A stretch of 64,000 bases of DNA from Alopecurus myosuroides (Eukaryota; Streptophyta; Magnoliopsida; Poales; Poaceae): assembly GCA_028641055.1 (NCBI GenBank), contig CM054060.1, forward strand, positions 56,446,292 through 56,510,291. The letters run 5' to 3'. Position numbers and translations under genes: made by a program. The notes below the pieces were generated by a model, which was given only the letters and a program-made list of their open reading frames with translations, had not been told where the DNA came from and did not search any database. Of the stretch, positions 1 to 10,230 are shown piece after piece. Within the stretch, counting starts at the first letter, position 1. Every line of letters begins with the position of its first letter.

Positions 1-867
1 CCCGTTACTCCAACTAATGCACCCATCACCCCACACACGCTCTCAAGAACTAGATTGATCAAAGCTAGCAAATAAGAACGGGGTACATAAGATACATCTA
101 CTCAAATAACTCAAGAGAAACAATTGCAATCTCAGATTCAATAACTCATAGAAAAGATCCACCACATAGGAATTACAACGGTGCCCGTAATCATGTGAGG
201 CAGCTCATACGGATCTAATTAGTGAAGCACATAGAGAGAGAGATACAAGTTCTACTTCCACAAACCCATAGCCCTGGGGTGGACTACTCCCTCTTCATGG
301 AGATGTCGATGGTGATGACGTTGGAGGGGTAGGAGATCACACCGGCGGCGCCCCGCCGGAGTTTTCCCCCTCCAATCTGGAACTGCAGGTCTCTGTTTCG
401 GTGTTTCGGTGTTTTGGCGGCGCTCCTCTCCGTAAGGGTACGGGGGACCCTTTTTACAGTCGGTTTTAGGTCAAGACGGAGTCGGTAAGTCGAAGATGGA
501 AGGAATTGGGGCCACAGGGGCCAAAAGGGGGCCTCTCACGCGGCCAAGGAATCTGGCCGCGAGGAGGTTCCTCTTTTGGGCCTCCTTGCCCAATTCTCGT
601 GGATCCTTCGCCCGCAAGTCTTCTCCTTCCAAGAAAATGACCCCCGCAGATTTTCAGGTGATTTCGCGGAAGTTTGCCCCCTGAAACGTCAAAAATATAG
701 AAAACGGGGTTTCTGACAGGTAGGGTTAATTCCATAAAAGTTGGGGGACTTTGTAATTTAACCCCAAAATATTATAAAACATTGAATTATACCCTTATAT
801 GATGCAATATGTAATAGAAAACCATGTGAAAATATGCAAAATTCATCTATGCATTTTACATGCATCA
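1..867 (-). repeat. Left LTR (3' LTR of the minus-strand element), partial
   Basis: It ends in TGCATCA at 861-867, so on the minus strand the LTR begins TGATGCA. The interior next to it reads, on the minus strand, as a purine-rich tract (AAGCTTGGGGATG), the expected polypurine tract. Roughly the first 844 bases of the 1711 bp LTR lie outside the window. Confidence 0.9.
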
Positions 868-3235
868 ACATCCCCAAGCTTAACCCATGCTCGTCCTCGA
901 GTATGAAGGTGATAAAACTAAGATGGGTTTTGCATATTGAAACAATCATGGGATATCATGGAGGATTATTCATGCTACATATAATCAAATGATTAATACT
1001 AGAAATGAGTAGCAATATACAATTCATGTTGTAACAAATATCAAATATGCAAGCAAAGATGCTTCATGAAAGTTCACAAAGTGTATAATGAAATAAAAGC
1101 ACTATGGACCAAATGCATACACAAAATGAAAAATAAAATCCTATATTGGTCAAAGAATAGCATAATGGAGAATAGAAAATATAGTGGACACTTTGGAGAA
1201 AATTGAGTAGAGGTAAAACATGATCAAGTCTTATTTAGCCTCTAAATTATTCAACTAAAATTACTAATTCAAATGTGGTATCAATTGATCTAGGACTCTC
1301 ATTGCCCCTTTATCACTAGCATCTTAAAATTGTGAGTATTGAAGTAATGAGAATGACAAGGTGGTTGAAAGCCTCATGCCCCGTGAGTGTGAAAACCTAC
1401 TCCATGATTACTCAACTTAAGATTCCTAATAAGATTTGTACACTCATAATAAGTATTAATGACATCATAGAGAACCGCAAAGAGGTACCTCTTGCCCCAT
1501 GACATGGAAACAAGCCCATGTTACAATGACAAGATGAACAAACGGAGTAGACTCATCATCCTTTTTATTTTCATTCACTATTATGCATAGCTTCTTATTT
1601 TATTATAGGATGTGTTGTAGAGTCACTCAAGCTGTAAGTAAATTTCCACCATGATAAAGCATGGCTTGGGTTAGCGGCCCAATGCGTTTCTCTAGTCATA
1701 TAGATACTTACTCATCAAAACTTACTATTCCTCTATTTCATTTCGGCATGGCAGGAGTGCAAAAACAAAAGTACATGATATCAACCAAATGTAAATTTTT
1801 TGTGCAATGTTGAAAGCTTTCCGGTGATACACGTTTATAGCTAGCTCCCAACCACACACTTGTCAAACTCAAAACTTGTGGCTCCCATTATTGGGTCATG
1901 TTTATTAGATGCATAAAAAGTAAAGTGTGCCTTCAAAAGTTCGTGAGAGTCCTATCCCAAGTTCAACCCATGACAATTAATAAAGTAAATATCTTAATTT
2001 AGAACATAAATAACACAATAACATGGTGAACATACTCGGAATAGCAATGAAGCTAATGGGAAGATATGGTGGACTCACTGGAAATACTTGGCTAAGGAGT
2101 GTTGGAAACAAGTTTTTACTTGTTGGAATTTTTAAATTTTTGGGCTAGCAAGAGGGATATAGTTGACCAGCTACTATGCATGCATATGTACATAGAACTA
2201 CTCATTTCATGACAAACTAAATAAACCAGAAATTAACATCAAGGACATGAATAAGAGATAGCTCAAGACAACATTATTGCAAATTTCTACACATAAAAAG
2301 CCTATAAATCATGCAAACATATGTAGCTCTTCAAATCAACCATGGCATCCCTATTCCAAGTCATAATACTAGAATACAATACAGTCCAACCCCAAACTCC
2401 AGTAGCTCAATCTCATATAAAATGATGGTGGTGGTCTTATCAAAACAAAAATAAAAAACAAAAACTAGATGCTTCAAGTCTCTACGATAAATGCTTTGCT
2501 TAGAAAAACAGAAAGTAGACGTGTGCTAACCAAAAGAGTGTAGCTCCAGTGGTGTGTTCATCACATCCCCAAGCTTATGGCTTTCACCATTCTTGGATGT
2601 CTTGAGGCGCAGCTCCTCTATTCCCTGTGAAAAAACTTCACAAAACATGTTTCTCCCATTCTTTTTCTGTGTGGTGTGATTAGCAAGGACAAACAAATCA
2701 CATGCTTGCTGTGCAAAATTCCAAATAAAATGCTCCAGTATATAGAAAATAAGGTTAATTATGTTGTATGTTCACTCTCTTGCTTGAAAGAATCATGGAA
2801 ATTCGATTCCCAAGCCCAAAGAGTGCATAAAACAAAAGAAGGCAGAATCTGTCCAAAAAAGCAGCAGCAGCAAAACGAACGTTTTTCCCTAAGCTAGACT
2901 CATCAAAAAATTAAGCCAATTTTTTTGCTTACAGAGGACGAAAAGTTGAAGAACATAATAAAAAATTAGCTCAATCCGACATACCAATAAAAAACGTAAA
3001 ATCATACGGTGAGCAGACTCGTGCTGAAACAGAAATTTCATGCACTAGGATAGCAACTTATAAGTCCAAATGGGTTTGACTTGACTCTTTATTGAAAACT
3101 CCAGAATTAAAACAAAAAAACTAATCTCTTGATACAGTAAGAGGACACTAGGAAAATCCAAACAAAAACAACCGGGTTGCCTCCCGTAAAGCGCTTTCTT
3201 TATAGCCATATAGCTAGGCTTTACTTACTTGATAA
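868..3235 (-). other. Non-coding internal region of the Gypsy element
   Basis: This 2.4 kb stretch is A+T-rich and has no reading frame that looks like a retroelement protein on either strand. In an autonomous relative the polymerase domains would lie here. The stretch between 3170 and 3235, including a motif reading CCGGGTTGCCTCCCG, resembles conserved untranslated sequence often seen in Triticeae Gypsy elements (recognition only). Confidence 0.6.
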
Positions 3236-3652
3236 TCAAGAGGGATAAAGCTCATGAGGGAGCTTGTTCTTCAGCGTGCCCCTCTTCCTTGGGAAGTGCT
3301 CCATGCTTTTCTTGTGAGGGAACTGAAACTTGACATTCCCTTCCTTGGGGTCTATGATTGCACCTGTAGTACGCAGAAAAGGTCTACCCAAAATAATAGG
3401 ACTAGGGGATTCATCCCCCATATCCATAATAATGAAATCAAAGGGTACGAAAGTCATGTGCAATTCAATCATAACATATTTTACTTCTCCTACAGCATGT
3501 TTAGTAGAGTTATCAGCAAGGACAAATTCACTTGAGCACTTTTCTAAATTTTCTAGTTCTAGCAATTCATATAATTCTTTAGAGAGTACCGATACACTAG
3601 AACCTAGATCTAACATAGCATGGTGGATTTCTTTTCCAATTGAAACTAGCAC
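3236..3652 (-). pseudogene. Retroviral-type aspartic protease of the Gypsy element
   Basis: The 138-residue frame has the active-site motif D-L-G-S-S at about residues 16-20 and a downstream I-I-L-G-R-P-F motif near residues 86-92, typical of the retropepsin fold. It would cut the Gag precursor. It is in the same frame as gag, separated from it only by one TAG codon and three further codons, so gag-pro was probably one continuous frame before a point mutation, unless the stop is read through. The family start is not the methionine shown here; the domain continues from gag. Confidence 0.75.
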
Positions 3653-3661
3653 CTTGGGGAT

Positions 3662-4582
3662 CTATGCATCCCCAAGCTTAGGAGGTATCATGCCCTCATT
3701 CTTGTACCTAGCAATTTTTTCTTGCAAGACATGATTAGCAATATAAGATCCAAAGCCAGGTTGATTAACATTTATAGTGGGATCACTAGCAAATTTTTGT
3801 AGAGTAGCAATAAGTTCTTGCAAGCTACTTTTTTCTAAATCAAGCAATGGATCCTTAATTTCAGTAAGCATCATAATTTCCTCTATTTTTCCTTTTCTAT
3901 TATGCATATTAAAAATCTCATAGCGATCATCAAAAATATCCTCGGGTACTTCAGCCTTTTTTAAGCTCTCTTTAATTTTAACCTCTAAGAGCAAACTTTC
4001 AAGCAAAACATGGGTATTTGCAGCATTAGTACTAGTAAAAGATCCCCCACATTCATTATCTAAAAAGGCTCTAGAAGTTTCAGAAAGTCCCTTATAAAAC
4101 ATATGCATAAGTATCCAATCTCTAAAGCCATGCCCTATTCCATATGCTCTACTTCTAAATCTCTCCCATGCTTGTATCATTGATTCATATTTTTCTTGTT
4201 TAAAGGTAATGAGAAATTGTTTAACATTGTAATTCTTTTCAGCATGACAAAACCTTTCAATAAATGCAGCCCTTAAGTTGAACCAAGTAGTAAAATTGCT
4301 AGGAGGCCATCTTAATATCCAATCTAATGCTTTGCCTCCTAGTGAGTAGGGAAAGAGTTTAACTTTAGTAGTATTGATGTTTGCATGATTCAAGTTCAAA
4401 GTTTTACATCTTTCATCAAATTTCTTAAGATGGAACAAAGGGTCTTCTTTAGGCTTTCCATAGAAACGAGATTCATAAATCATTTTAATAACACTAGGAT
4501 CTACCTCTAATTTTTCAACGGGAATATTTAGCTCTTGAGGGAAATTCCTAACACTGAATGGCCAATAAGTTCTCTGCTCCAT
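3662..4582 (-). pseudogene. Gag protein of the Gypsy element
   Basis: A 306-residue frame carries the plant retrotransposon Gag core, including a F-H-L-K-K-F stretch and a W-x3-R-x-A-F-I-E-R-F region. It forms the structural particle that packages element RNA. No zinc knuckle is evident. The frame ends at a TAG that appears to separate it from the protease in the same frame. The reading starts about 330 bases inside the primer binding site, as usual for Gypsy elements. Confidence 0.8.
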
Positions 4583-4911
4583 TTTTCAAGTTTTTATGTA
4601 GTTTTTAATTTTTTATGCAAAACAAAAGTAAAGTAACTAGGCAAATTAGAAATACTAAAATAAACTAGATAACTAAATGCAAAACTAAAATGCAAACTAA
4701 AATAAAATATGCAAGACAAAACAAAAACAAGAACAAAAACAAAACAAAAACAAAAACAAGACAAGAAACAAAACAATCTACTTGAAAGAAGGTGGAGATA
4801 GAAAGGACGGTACTCACGTAGGTGCAACCTCCCCAAGCTTAGGTGTTTGCACACCTTGTTGGTGATGAAGACTTCTTGTGAGCTCCCTTGGACAACTCCT
4901 TCACCTATGGC

Positions 4912-4929
4912 TCCCCGGCAACGGCGCCA
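4912..4929 (-). other. Primer binding site of the Gypsy element
   Basis: On the minus strand this reads TGGCGCCGTTGCCGGGGA, the 18-base primer site common in Triticeae Gypsy elements. It lies 11 bases inside the right LTR, which is therefore the 5' LTR. Confidence 0.85.
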
Positions 4930-4940
4930 GAAAAAACGCT

Positions 4941-6651
4941 TGATGGCTAGGTTGAGACTCCAAGTGCAGAGTGTGTAGCTAGTGGCAAGACTTCTTCCCC
5001 ACGAGGGTGGCTCGAGGGTTTATATCGAACTCTTGGGGAGCCAGTATTTCAGCAGTTGTCTTCCAAGATTCCTCTAGGATCCTGCAAACAAGTAGAGAAT
5101 TTTGTGCCCTCAACCTCACCAAGTGGTTGTCAAGCGCAAGGTGTGAGACTTCTAAATTGCAATGCAAAACTGAAAGTAAATGTGCAATAATTAAATCTAC
5201 TACTAAATGCAAATGAGAAAATAAATATGCTATGGATTGTTTTTGTATTTTTGTGATGCAAGTGGTGATGGAGATAATGTAAATTCGAATTGGAGATGCA
5301 AGTAAAGTAAAGTGCAAGTAAAGTAAATTGCAGCAAAGTAACTAGAGTGTTTTCTTATAATTAAAATAGGACCGGGGTTCATGGTTTCACACTTGCATTC
5401 TCTCAAATAAAGTGGTAGACGGTGGACATAAAGAATTACATGTGAGATTACAATAACATGTTTAACATTGAGTACTTTCATATGGGCATCACGTCCTAGC
5501 ATAGAGATCTCTACGGTCATATTGATCCCTCTTATACTCCACCAAGATGCGAAATAAATCATAACACCTCGATAATTAAGGAAAAACCAGAGTATAGCTT
5601 TAAGCAATATGACATGAAGTTGAAGTAAGAACTTGCTAGATCTAGTCATGGAGATTGATTAGTGTCACTTAAAATCCACAGTAACAAGGTACTCCTTTTT
5701 ATCCCTAGTGAGGTAACTAAGAAAGGTTTAACAAAACCTAAGTGGATCGCTGAACTTCTGTCACTTTCACAGCACTAGCCACCCCCCGTTACTCCAACTA
5801 ATGCACCCATCACCCCACACACGCTCTCAAGAACTAGATTGATCAAAGCTAGCAAATAAGAACGGGTTACATAAGATACATCTACTCAAATAACTCAAGA
5901 GAAACAATTGCAATCTCAGATTCAATAACTCATAGAAAAGATCCACCACATAGGAATTACAACGGTGCCCGTAATCATGTGAGGCAACTCATACGGATCT
6001 AATTAGTGAAGCACATAGAGAGAGAGATACAAGTGCTACTTCCACAAACCCATAGCCCTGTGGTGGACTACTCCCTCTTCATGGAGATGTCGATGGTGAT
6101 GACGTTGGAGGGGTAGGAGATCACAACGGCGGCGCCCCGCCGGAGTTTCCCCCCTCCAATCTGGAACTCCAGGTCTCTGTTTCGATGTTTCGGTGTTTCG
6201 GCGGCGCTCCTCTCCGTAAGGGTACGGGGGACCCTTTTTATAGTCGGTTTTAGGTCAAGACGGAGTCGGTAAGTCGAAGATGGAAGGAATTGGGGCCACA
6301 GGGGCCAAAACGGGGCCTCTCACGCGGCCAAGGAATCTGGCCGCGTGGAGGGTCCTCTTTTGGGCCTCCTTGCCCAATTCTCGTGGATCCTTCGCCCGCA
6401 AGTCTTCTCCTTGCAAGAAAATGACCCCCGCAGATTTTCAGGTGATTTCGCATAAGTTTGCCCCCTGAAACGTCAAAAATATAGAAAACGGGGTTTCTGA
6501 CAGGTAGGGTTAATTCCATAAAAGTTGGGGAACTTTGTAATTTAACCCCAAAATACTATAAAACATTGAATTATACCCTTATATGATGCAATATGTAATA
6601 GAAAACCATGTGAAAATATGCAAAATTCATCTATGCGTTTTACTTGCATCA
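4941..6651 (-). repeat. Right LTR (5' LTR of the minus-strand element), 1711 bp
   Basis: It begins TGATGG at 4941 and ends TGCATCA at 6651, giving TG...CA ends on the minus strand. The right 867 bases match the partial left LTR. Short open frames inside it are not retroelement proteins and are taken as chance. Confidence 0.88.
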
Positions 6652-7660
6652 GACGGCTATACCGATTGTTTTGTTCTATCTCCGACATAAAAGCTTTGAT
6701 ACAACTTCTTCCGGTCATTTTGGTGTTTTTTGTTCTATCTAAATGGTTTTTTTATTCAATAAAAAGCAAAACTTCCTGTGTTAATATTTTCCATGCTTCC
6801 AAGATGCATGTTTGTGTGGAATATGGGCACACAAAAAGAAACTATGCCATGGATTTGGCCATAACACGTCATTTGCACCGAAACCCTAGAATGTTCTTAG
6901 TAGATAGTTCCTTTTTGTGAACACATTTTCAACACAGCTGCCGTATTCCAAGTTAATTACTTTTGGTGGATACTAGGACATATATGAGGACACCACGCGA
7001 AGGTGTTGCGTCATTTTGTTTTTTTTTATTTTCTGGAATTTTCCCAGCCGGTTTCAGGGAAAATTCAAGACGACGGGCATGATTGTTCGTAGCTAGGGGT
7101 TGAATATTGAGAAACTCTCGGTGTGTATGTGTTGAAATAGGTAGTTGTGCACCTAGAAATGATTTTTACCAAAAAATCATGAGCAAATTACGAGGCACTT
7201 GTAGTTCAAATTTGTCCCGTTTCCAACTGAATCGGCAGAAACTTGTTTTTTTTTCAAAACAGGTGGATGGAAACCTTTTCTTAGGAAAAAAATTGTTTAT
7301 TTATGCATATAACATGGTCTAGTATATTCAAAAAAAATGCAGCTCCCAATTTGTCCAACATATTTGTGGTAGGTCCTTCACAAAAAAAACATTTTTGTCA
7401 CTCCGAAAAAGGAAAACTTCATGCGTCAACATTGTCCGTGCTTCCAAGATGCATGTTTGTGTGGAATATGGGCACACAAAAAGAAACTATGCCATGGATT
7501 TGGCCATAACACCCGTTATTTGCACGGAAACTTCCTCCGTCAACATTGTCCGTGCATAATGGCAAGAGTGGAGCTAAACCTAATCAGAGAGTATAGATCT
7601 AGATAAACAAGACTGTACATAATGGCAAGAGTGGATCTGATCTGCTAGTCAAACTCCTGC
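6652..7660. repeat. Repeat-derived spacer with a 70 bp direct duplication
   Basis: A segment of about 70 bases occurs nearly unchanged at about 6797-6866 and 7441-7511; it contains GATGCATGTTTGTGTGG and ends CCATAACAC. The copies share flanking words such as AACTTC and CCGTGC. Several A-rich and T-rich runs separate them. No credible gene is present. It looks like the remains of a DNA transposon or Mutator-like sequence but has no recognisable ends. Confidence 0.5.
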
Positions 7661-7763
7661 CTAGCCCTATAGTACTCGACTCGTAGTCGTCATAGCCGCC
7701 GTCGTCGTCACTATCGTCGGACGGTGCTCGGGGAGTGAATCTCGGAGGATCAGGACGCTTGGA

Positions 7764-8187
7764 CTAGGCGTGAGGGTAGCGCAGGCGGTGGTCATTTCCG
7801 GCCCTGATGTAGTTCACGACGCTCTGAATAGTCCGCCCTCCACCCACCACAGCTGACGACCGGCCTCGTTGAAGTTTGAAGGAGGCTGCCGTTCTCCTCG
7901 TACCTGGCGAGCGCCCTCTCACACCGAGTAATGAAGTAGACGTCCCAAGTAGGGCGGTAGTCGGGATTCCAACGGGGATTCCTCCGCTGCTCCGGCGTGA
8001 GATCGTGGTAGTAATGGTTCGTGATGGCCGCCCGACGCGCCACACCTTGAAGAACAGGAGGGACCGGCACTCCTCCGGTGCTTAACATCCAACCGGCGGG
8101 GATGCTGTAGCCCGGCTGGCAGGGGTAGTTCCAGGCGGAAAGCGCCTCCTCCTGCGTGTAGGTTAGAGTGGGTACGGTAGAAGCCAT
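7764..8187 (-). pseudogene. Decayed member of an uncharacterised grass gene family (LTPEQR family), copy 1
   Basis: The frame starts at the ATG at 8187-8185 (M-A-S-T-V-P) and contains L-T-P-E-Q-R-R-N-P-R-W-N-P and R-Y-E-E-N-G. After this the frame must shift near 7870 to continue into V-V-N-Y-I-R-A-G-N-D-H-R-L-R-Y-P. A second, independently decayed copy at 39007-40628 carries the same two blocks in the same order, so the reading is unlikely to be chance. The function is unknown. I recognise this protein only as abundant and uncharacterised in Triticeae, often near transposon ends. A TATA-like run (8246-8254) lies about 60 bases upstream of the ATG. Confidence 0.6.
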
Positions 8188-8280
8188 GGGAGAGTGATGA
8201 GGTTGCAGATATGAGTTTAGATGTGTTATGCCAATGGTGACGATGCATACATATATATAGTGAGAAGAAACATACCCTTT

Positions 8281-8310
8281 AGTCCCGGCCTGTTTTACCA
8301 ACCGGGACTA
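8281..8310. repeat. Inverted repeat with AGTCCCGG arms
   Basis: AGTCCCGG at 8281-8288 faces CCGGGACT at 8303-8310 across a short loop. This motif is typical of subterminal repeats of grass DNA transposons and is related to the CCGGGACGAAT arms at 8907-9070 and 24137-24312. Confidence 0.6.
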
Positions 8311-8358
8311 ATGGCTAGGGTTTCGTGGGGACCAATCAGAAAGAATCACACAGATCGT

Positions 8359-8515
8359 GTATTTCTTTCAAGCTTCATGAGTCGTTGGATCAGTGGTATG
8401 TTTCTTTCGAGCTCTTATGAGCCGTTGGATCAGTGGGTACGGTGTGTTTTTTCGAGCGCTTGTGAGCCGTTGGATGAGGGTTGTTTCTTTCGAGAGCTTC
8501 TTAACCGTTGGATAA
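8359..8515. repeat. Tandem repeat of about 40 bp, four diverged units
   Basis: The word GTTGGAT, mostly as GCCGTTGGAT, recurs four times, each preceded by TTTC(A/G)AG. Units vary between about 37 and 45 bases. Confidence 0.65.
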
Positions 8516-8558
8516 AAAACCTAGCACAACACTTTGTGAGTCAGACGACCCTATATTG

Positions 8559-8783
8559 AATAGTTAGAATAATTATTTTTGAAAACAGAAAATGTATTTG
8601 AATTATTTATGCAATTTGGAACACTTTTTATATTGAAAGCTTTCTCAATACAAAAACTTTGTATTTTTTAATATGTGAAAATACAAAAGTTGTTACTAGT
8701 TTGAATAGTTAGAATAATTATTTTTGAAAACAGAAAATGTATTTGAAATAGTTATGCAATTTGGAACACTTTTTATATTGAAT
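8559..8783. repeat. 82 bp direct repeat
   Basis: The stretch starting GAATAGTTAGAATAATTATT occurs at about 8559-8640 and again at about 8702-8783 with few changes. The DNA between is A+T-rich. No gene is seen. Confidence 0.7.
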
Positions 8784-8895
8784 TTTTTTCAAAATTCAAA
8801 ATAATTCAAAAACTAGGTATTTTTAACGTATTTAATGTTATAAGAGTTTTGGAGAAAAAAAAGGCGGGAACAGATTTTCTAATTAGAAACAATTC

Positions 8896-9070
8896 AAAAA
8901 TGGGGCATTCATCCTGGTTTATGCCAACAACCGGGACGAATACCCCCCACGCGCGCACTCCACGTGTCCCCCTTTTGCGCTGAAAAAAAGGGGGGCATCC
9001 GTCCTGGTTGGTAGCATCAACCAGGACGAATGGGTCATTCATCCCGGTTTGTGCTACCAACCGGGACGGA
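8896..9070. repeat. Left subterminal inverted repeats
   Basis: Three hairpin-forming units at about 8907-8941, 9000-9031 and 9036-9070 have arms such as ATTCATCCCGGTT facing AACCGGGACG. The same arms occur at the right end of the element. Confidence 0.7.
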
Positions 9071-9084
9071 TTCCCTGTAGTATA

Positions 9085-10230
9085 ATTGTGTTTGTCTTCC
9101 TCCCACAAAATCAATCGTGCGCGGAAGGAAATCGACGACGCCGCCAGGCTCCTCCCGTCGCACACGCCCACGCCCCTCCGCCGATGTCGCTGTCGTTGCT
9201 GCACCGTCGTCGTCGCGCCCACCTCCGCACTCCGTCCACGTGCCCCACCTCCGTGCGCCGTCCACGTGCCCCCAGTGCTCGTGGAGGAGCCCGCGCCGTC
9301 TCCCGTGGAGGAGCGCGCATGTGCCGTCGCTCGTGGTCGTCGTCGCCCGCGCCGGCCACATCCCCTACCCAGCATCGCCTCCTTGTCGATCCCCTCTCCT
9401 GCATCACCCTCTCCTGTCTGTAAGTAACGGAGAGCGTTTTTTACTGTTTTTTTTAGTTTTTTACTACTATTTTCACTTAGATATAAATTTTATAGAAACA
9501 GATATTAGGAAATATTAATATTTAGAGATAACAAATTAGAAAATATTAATATTTAGAGATAGAAATATTAGTATTTAGAGATTTAGTCTAGTTAGTATTA
9601 GGAAATATTAATATTTAGAAGTATTAGGTCTAGTTAGTATTAGGTATTAGTTTTTTTTTCAATTTAGTCTAGTATTAGGTACATGTATGCAATGTTAGAA
9701 ATGTTAGGAATGTAGTCTAGTTTTTTTTCAATGTTAGAAATGTTAGAAATTTTTACTTAGTGTATTTTTAGTAATTAGTATAATTTGACTTAGTGTAAAT
9801 TATTAGAATTTTTAGTAATTTGACCTACTGTAAAATATTAGTATTTAAGTAATTTGACTTAGTTTAAAATATTAGAGTTTTTAGTAATTTGACTTAGTGT
9901 AGAATTTTACTAATTTTTGTGTACTAGACTTAATGTATTTGACTTAGGGAATTTACGTATTTTTTAGTGTATTTGACTTAGTGTATTCGGCTTAGTGAAT
10001 TTTTAGTGTATTTGACTTAGTGTAGAAAACACTAATATTTTATATGTAGAATTTTTAGTATGACATGTGTTGAATTTTTGTATGACATGTGTACAATTTT
10101 ATTAGTATTGTAAGTATTTGAGGCACTTAAGCAATTTGATTAGTATTGTAATATCTGGTTTTGTTGTTTTCCAAAAATAGCAGAAATGAGAGCATTAAAG
10201 AAATAATCTTATTTATTATTTGCAGAAAGT
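9085..10230 (+). other. 5' region of the CACTA-like gene: G+C-rich block, then A+T-rich repeats
   Basis: 9117-9420 is very G+C-rich and holds overlapping frames on both strands that are mutual shadows; none is convincing. From 9430 the DNA turns A+T-rich, with repeats of AATATTAGTATTTAGAG-like words (9500-9660) and of TTTGACTTAGTGTA-like words (9777-10030), resembling a long intron. A TGCAG acceptor-like site lies at 10221-10225, six bases before the first ATG of the gene. Confidence 0.5.

Larger units (their letters stand above)
1..6651 (-). mobile_element. Gypsy LTR retrotransposon with gag and protease only, left LTR truncated by window edge
   Basis: The first 867 bases recur at 5785-6651 at equal length with about 20 differences by eye (roughly 2%), so these are the two LTRs of one element. 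A primer binding site next to the right LTR and a purine tract next to the left LTR place transcription on the minus strand. The interior (868-4940) is about 4.1 kb and codes only for gag and an aspartic protease. No reverse transcriptase, RNase H or integrase is seen, so the element must have depended on a partner. The D-L-G-S protease motif and the primer site suggest an Athila-like family such as the Sabrina/WHAM group of Triticeae, but that name is from recognition only. The left target duplication lies outside the window. Confidence 0.88.

Noticed and set aside
9117..9518. Overlapping G+C-rich open frames on both strands
   Set aside because: They are mutual shadows in biased sequence, with proline- and arginine-rich low-complexity products and no start context or conservation sign.
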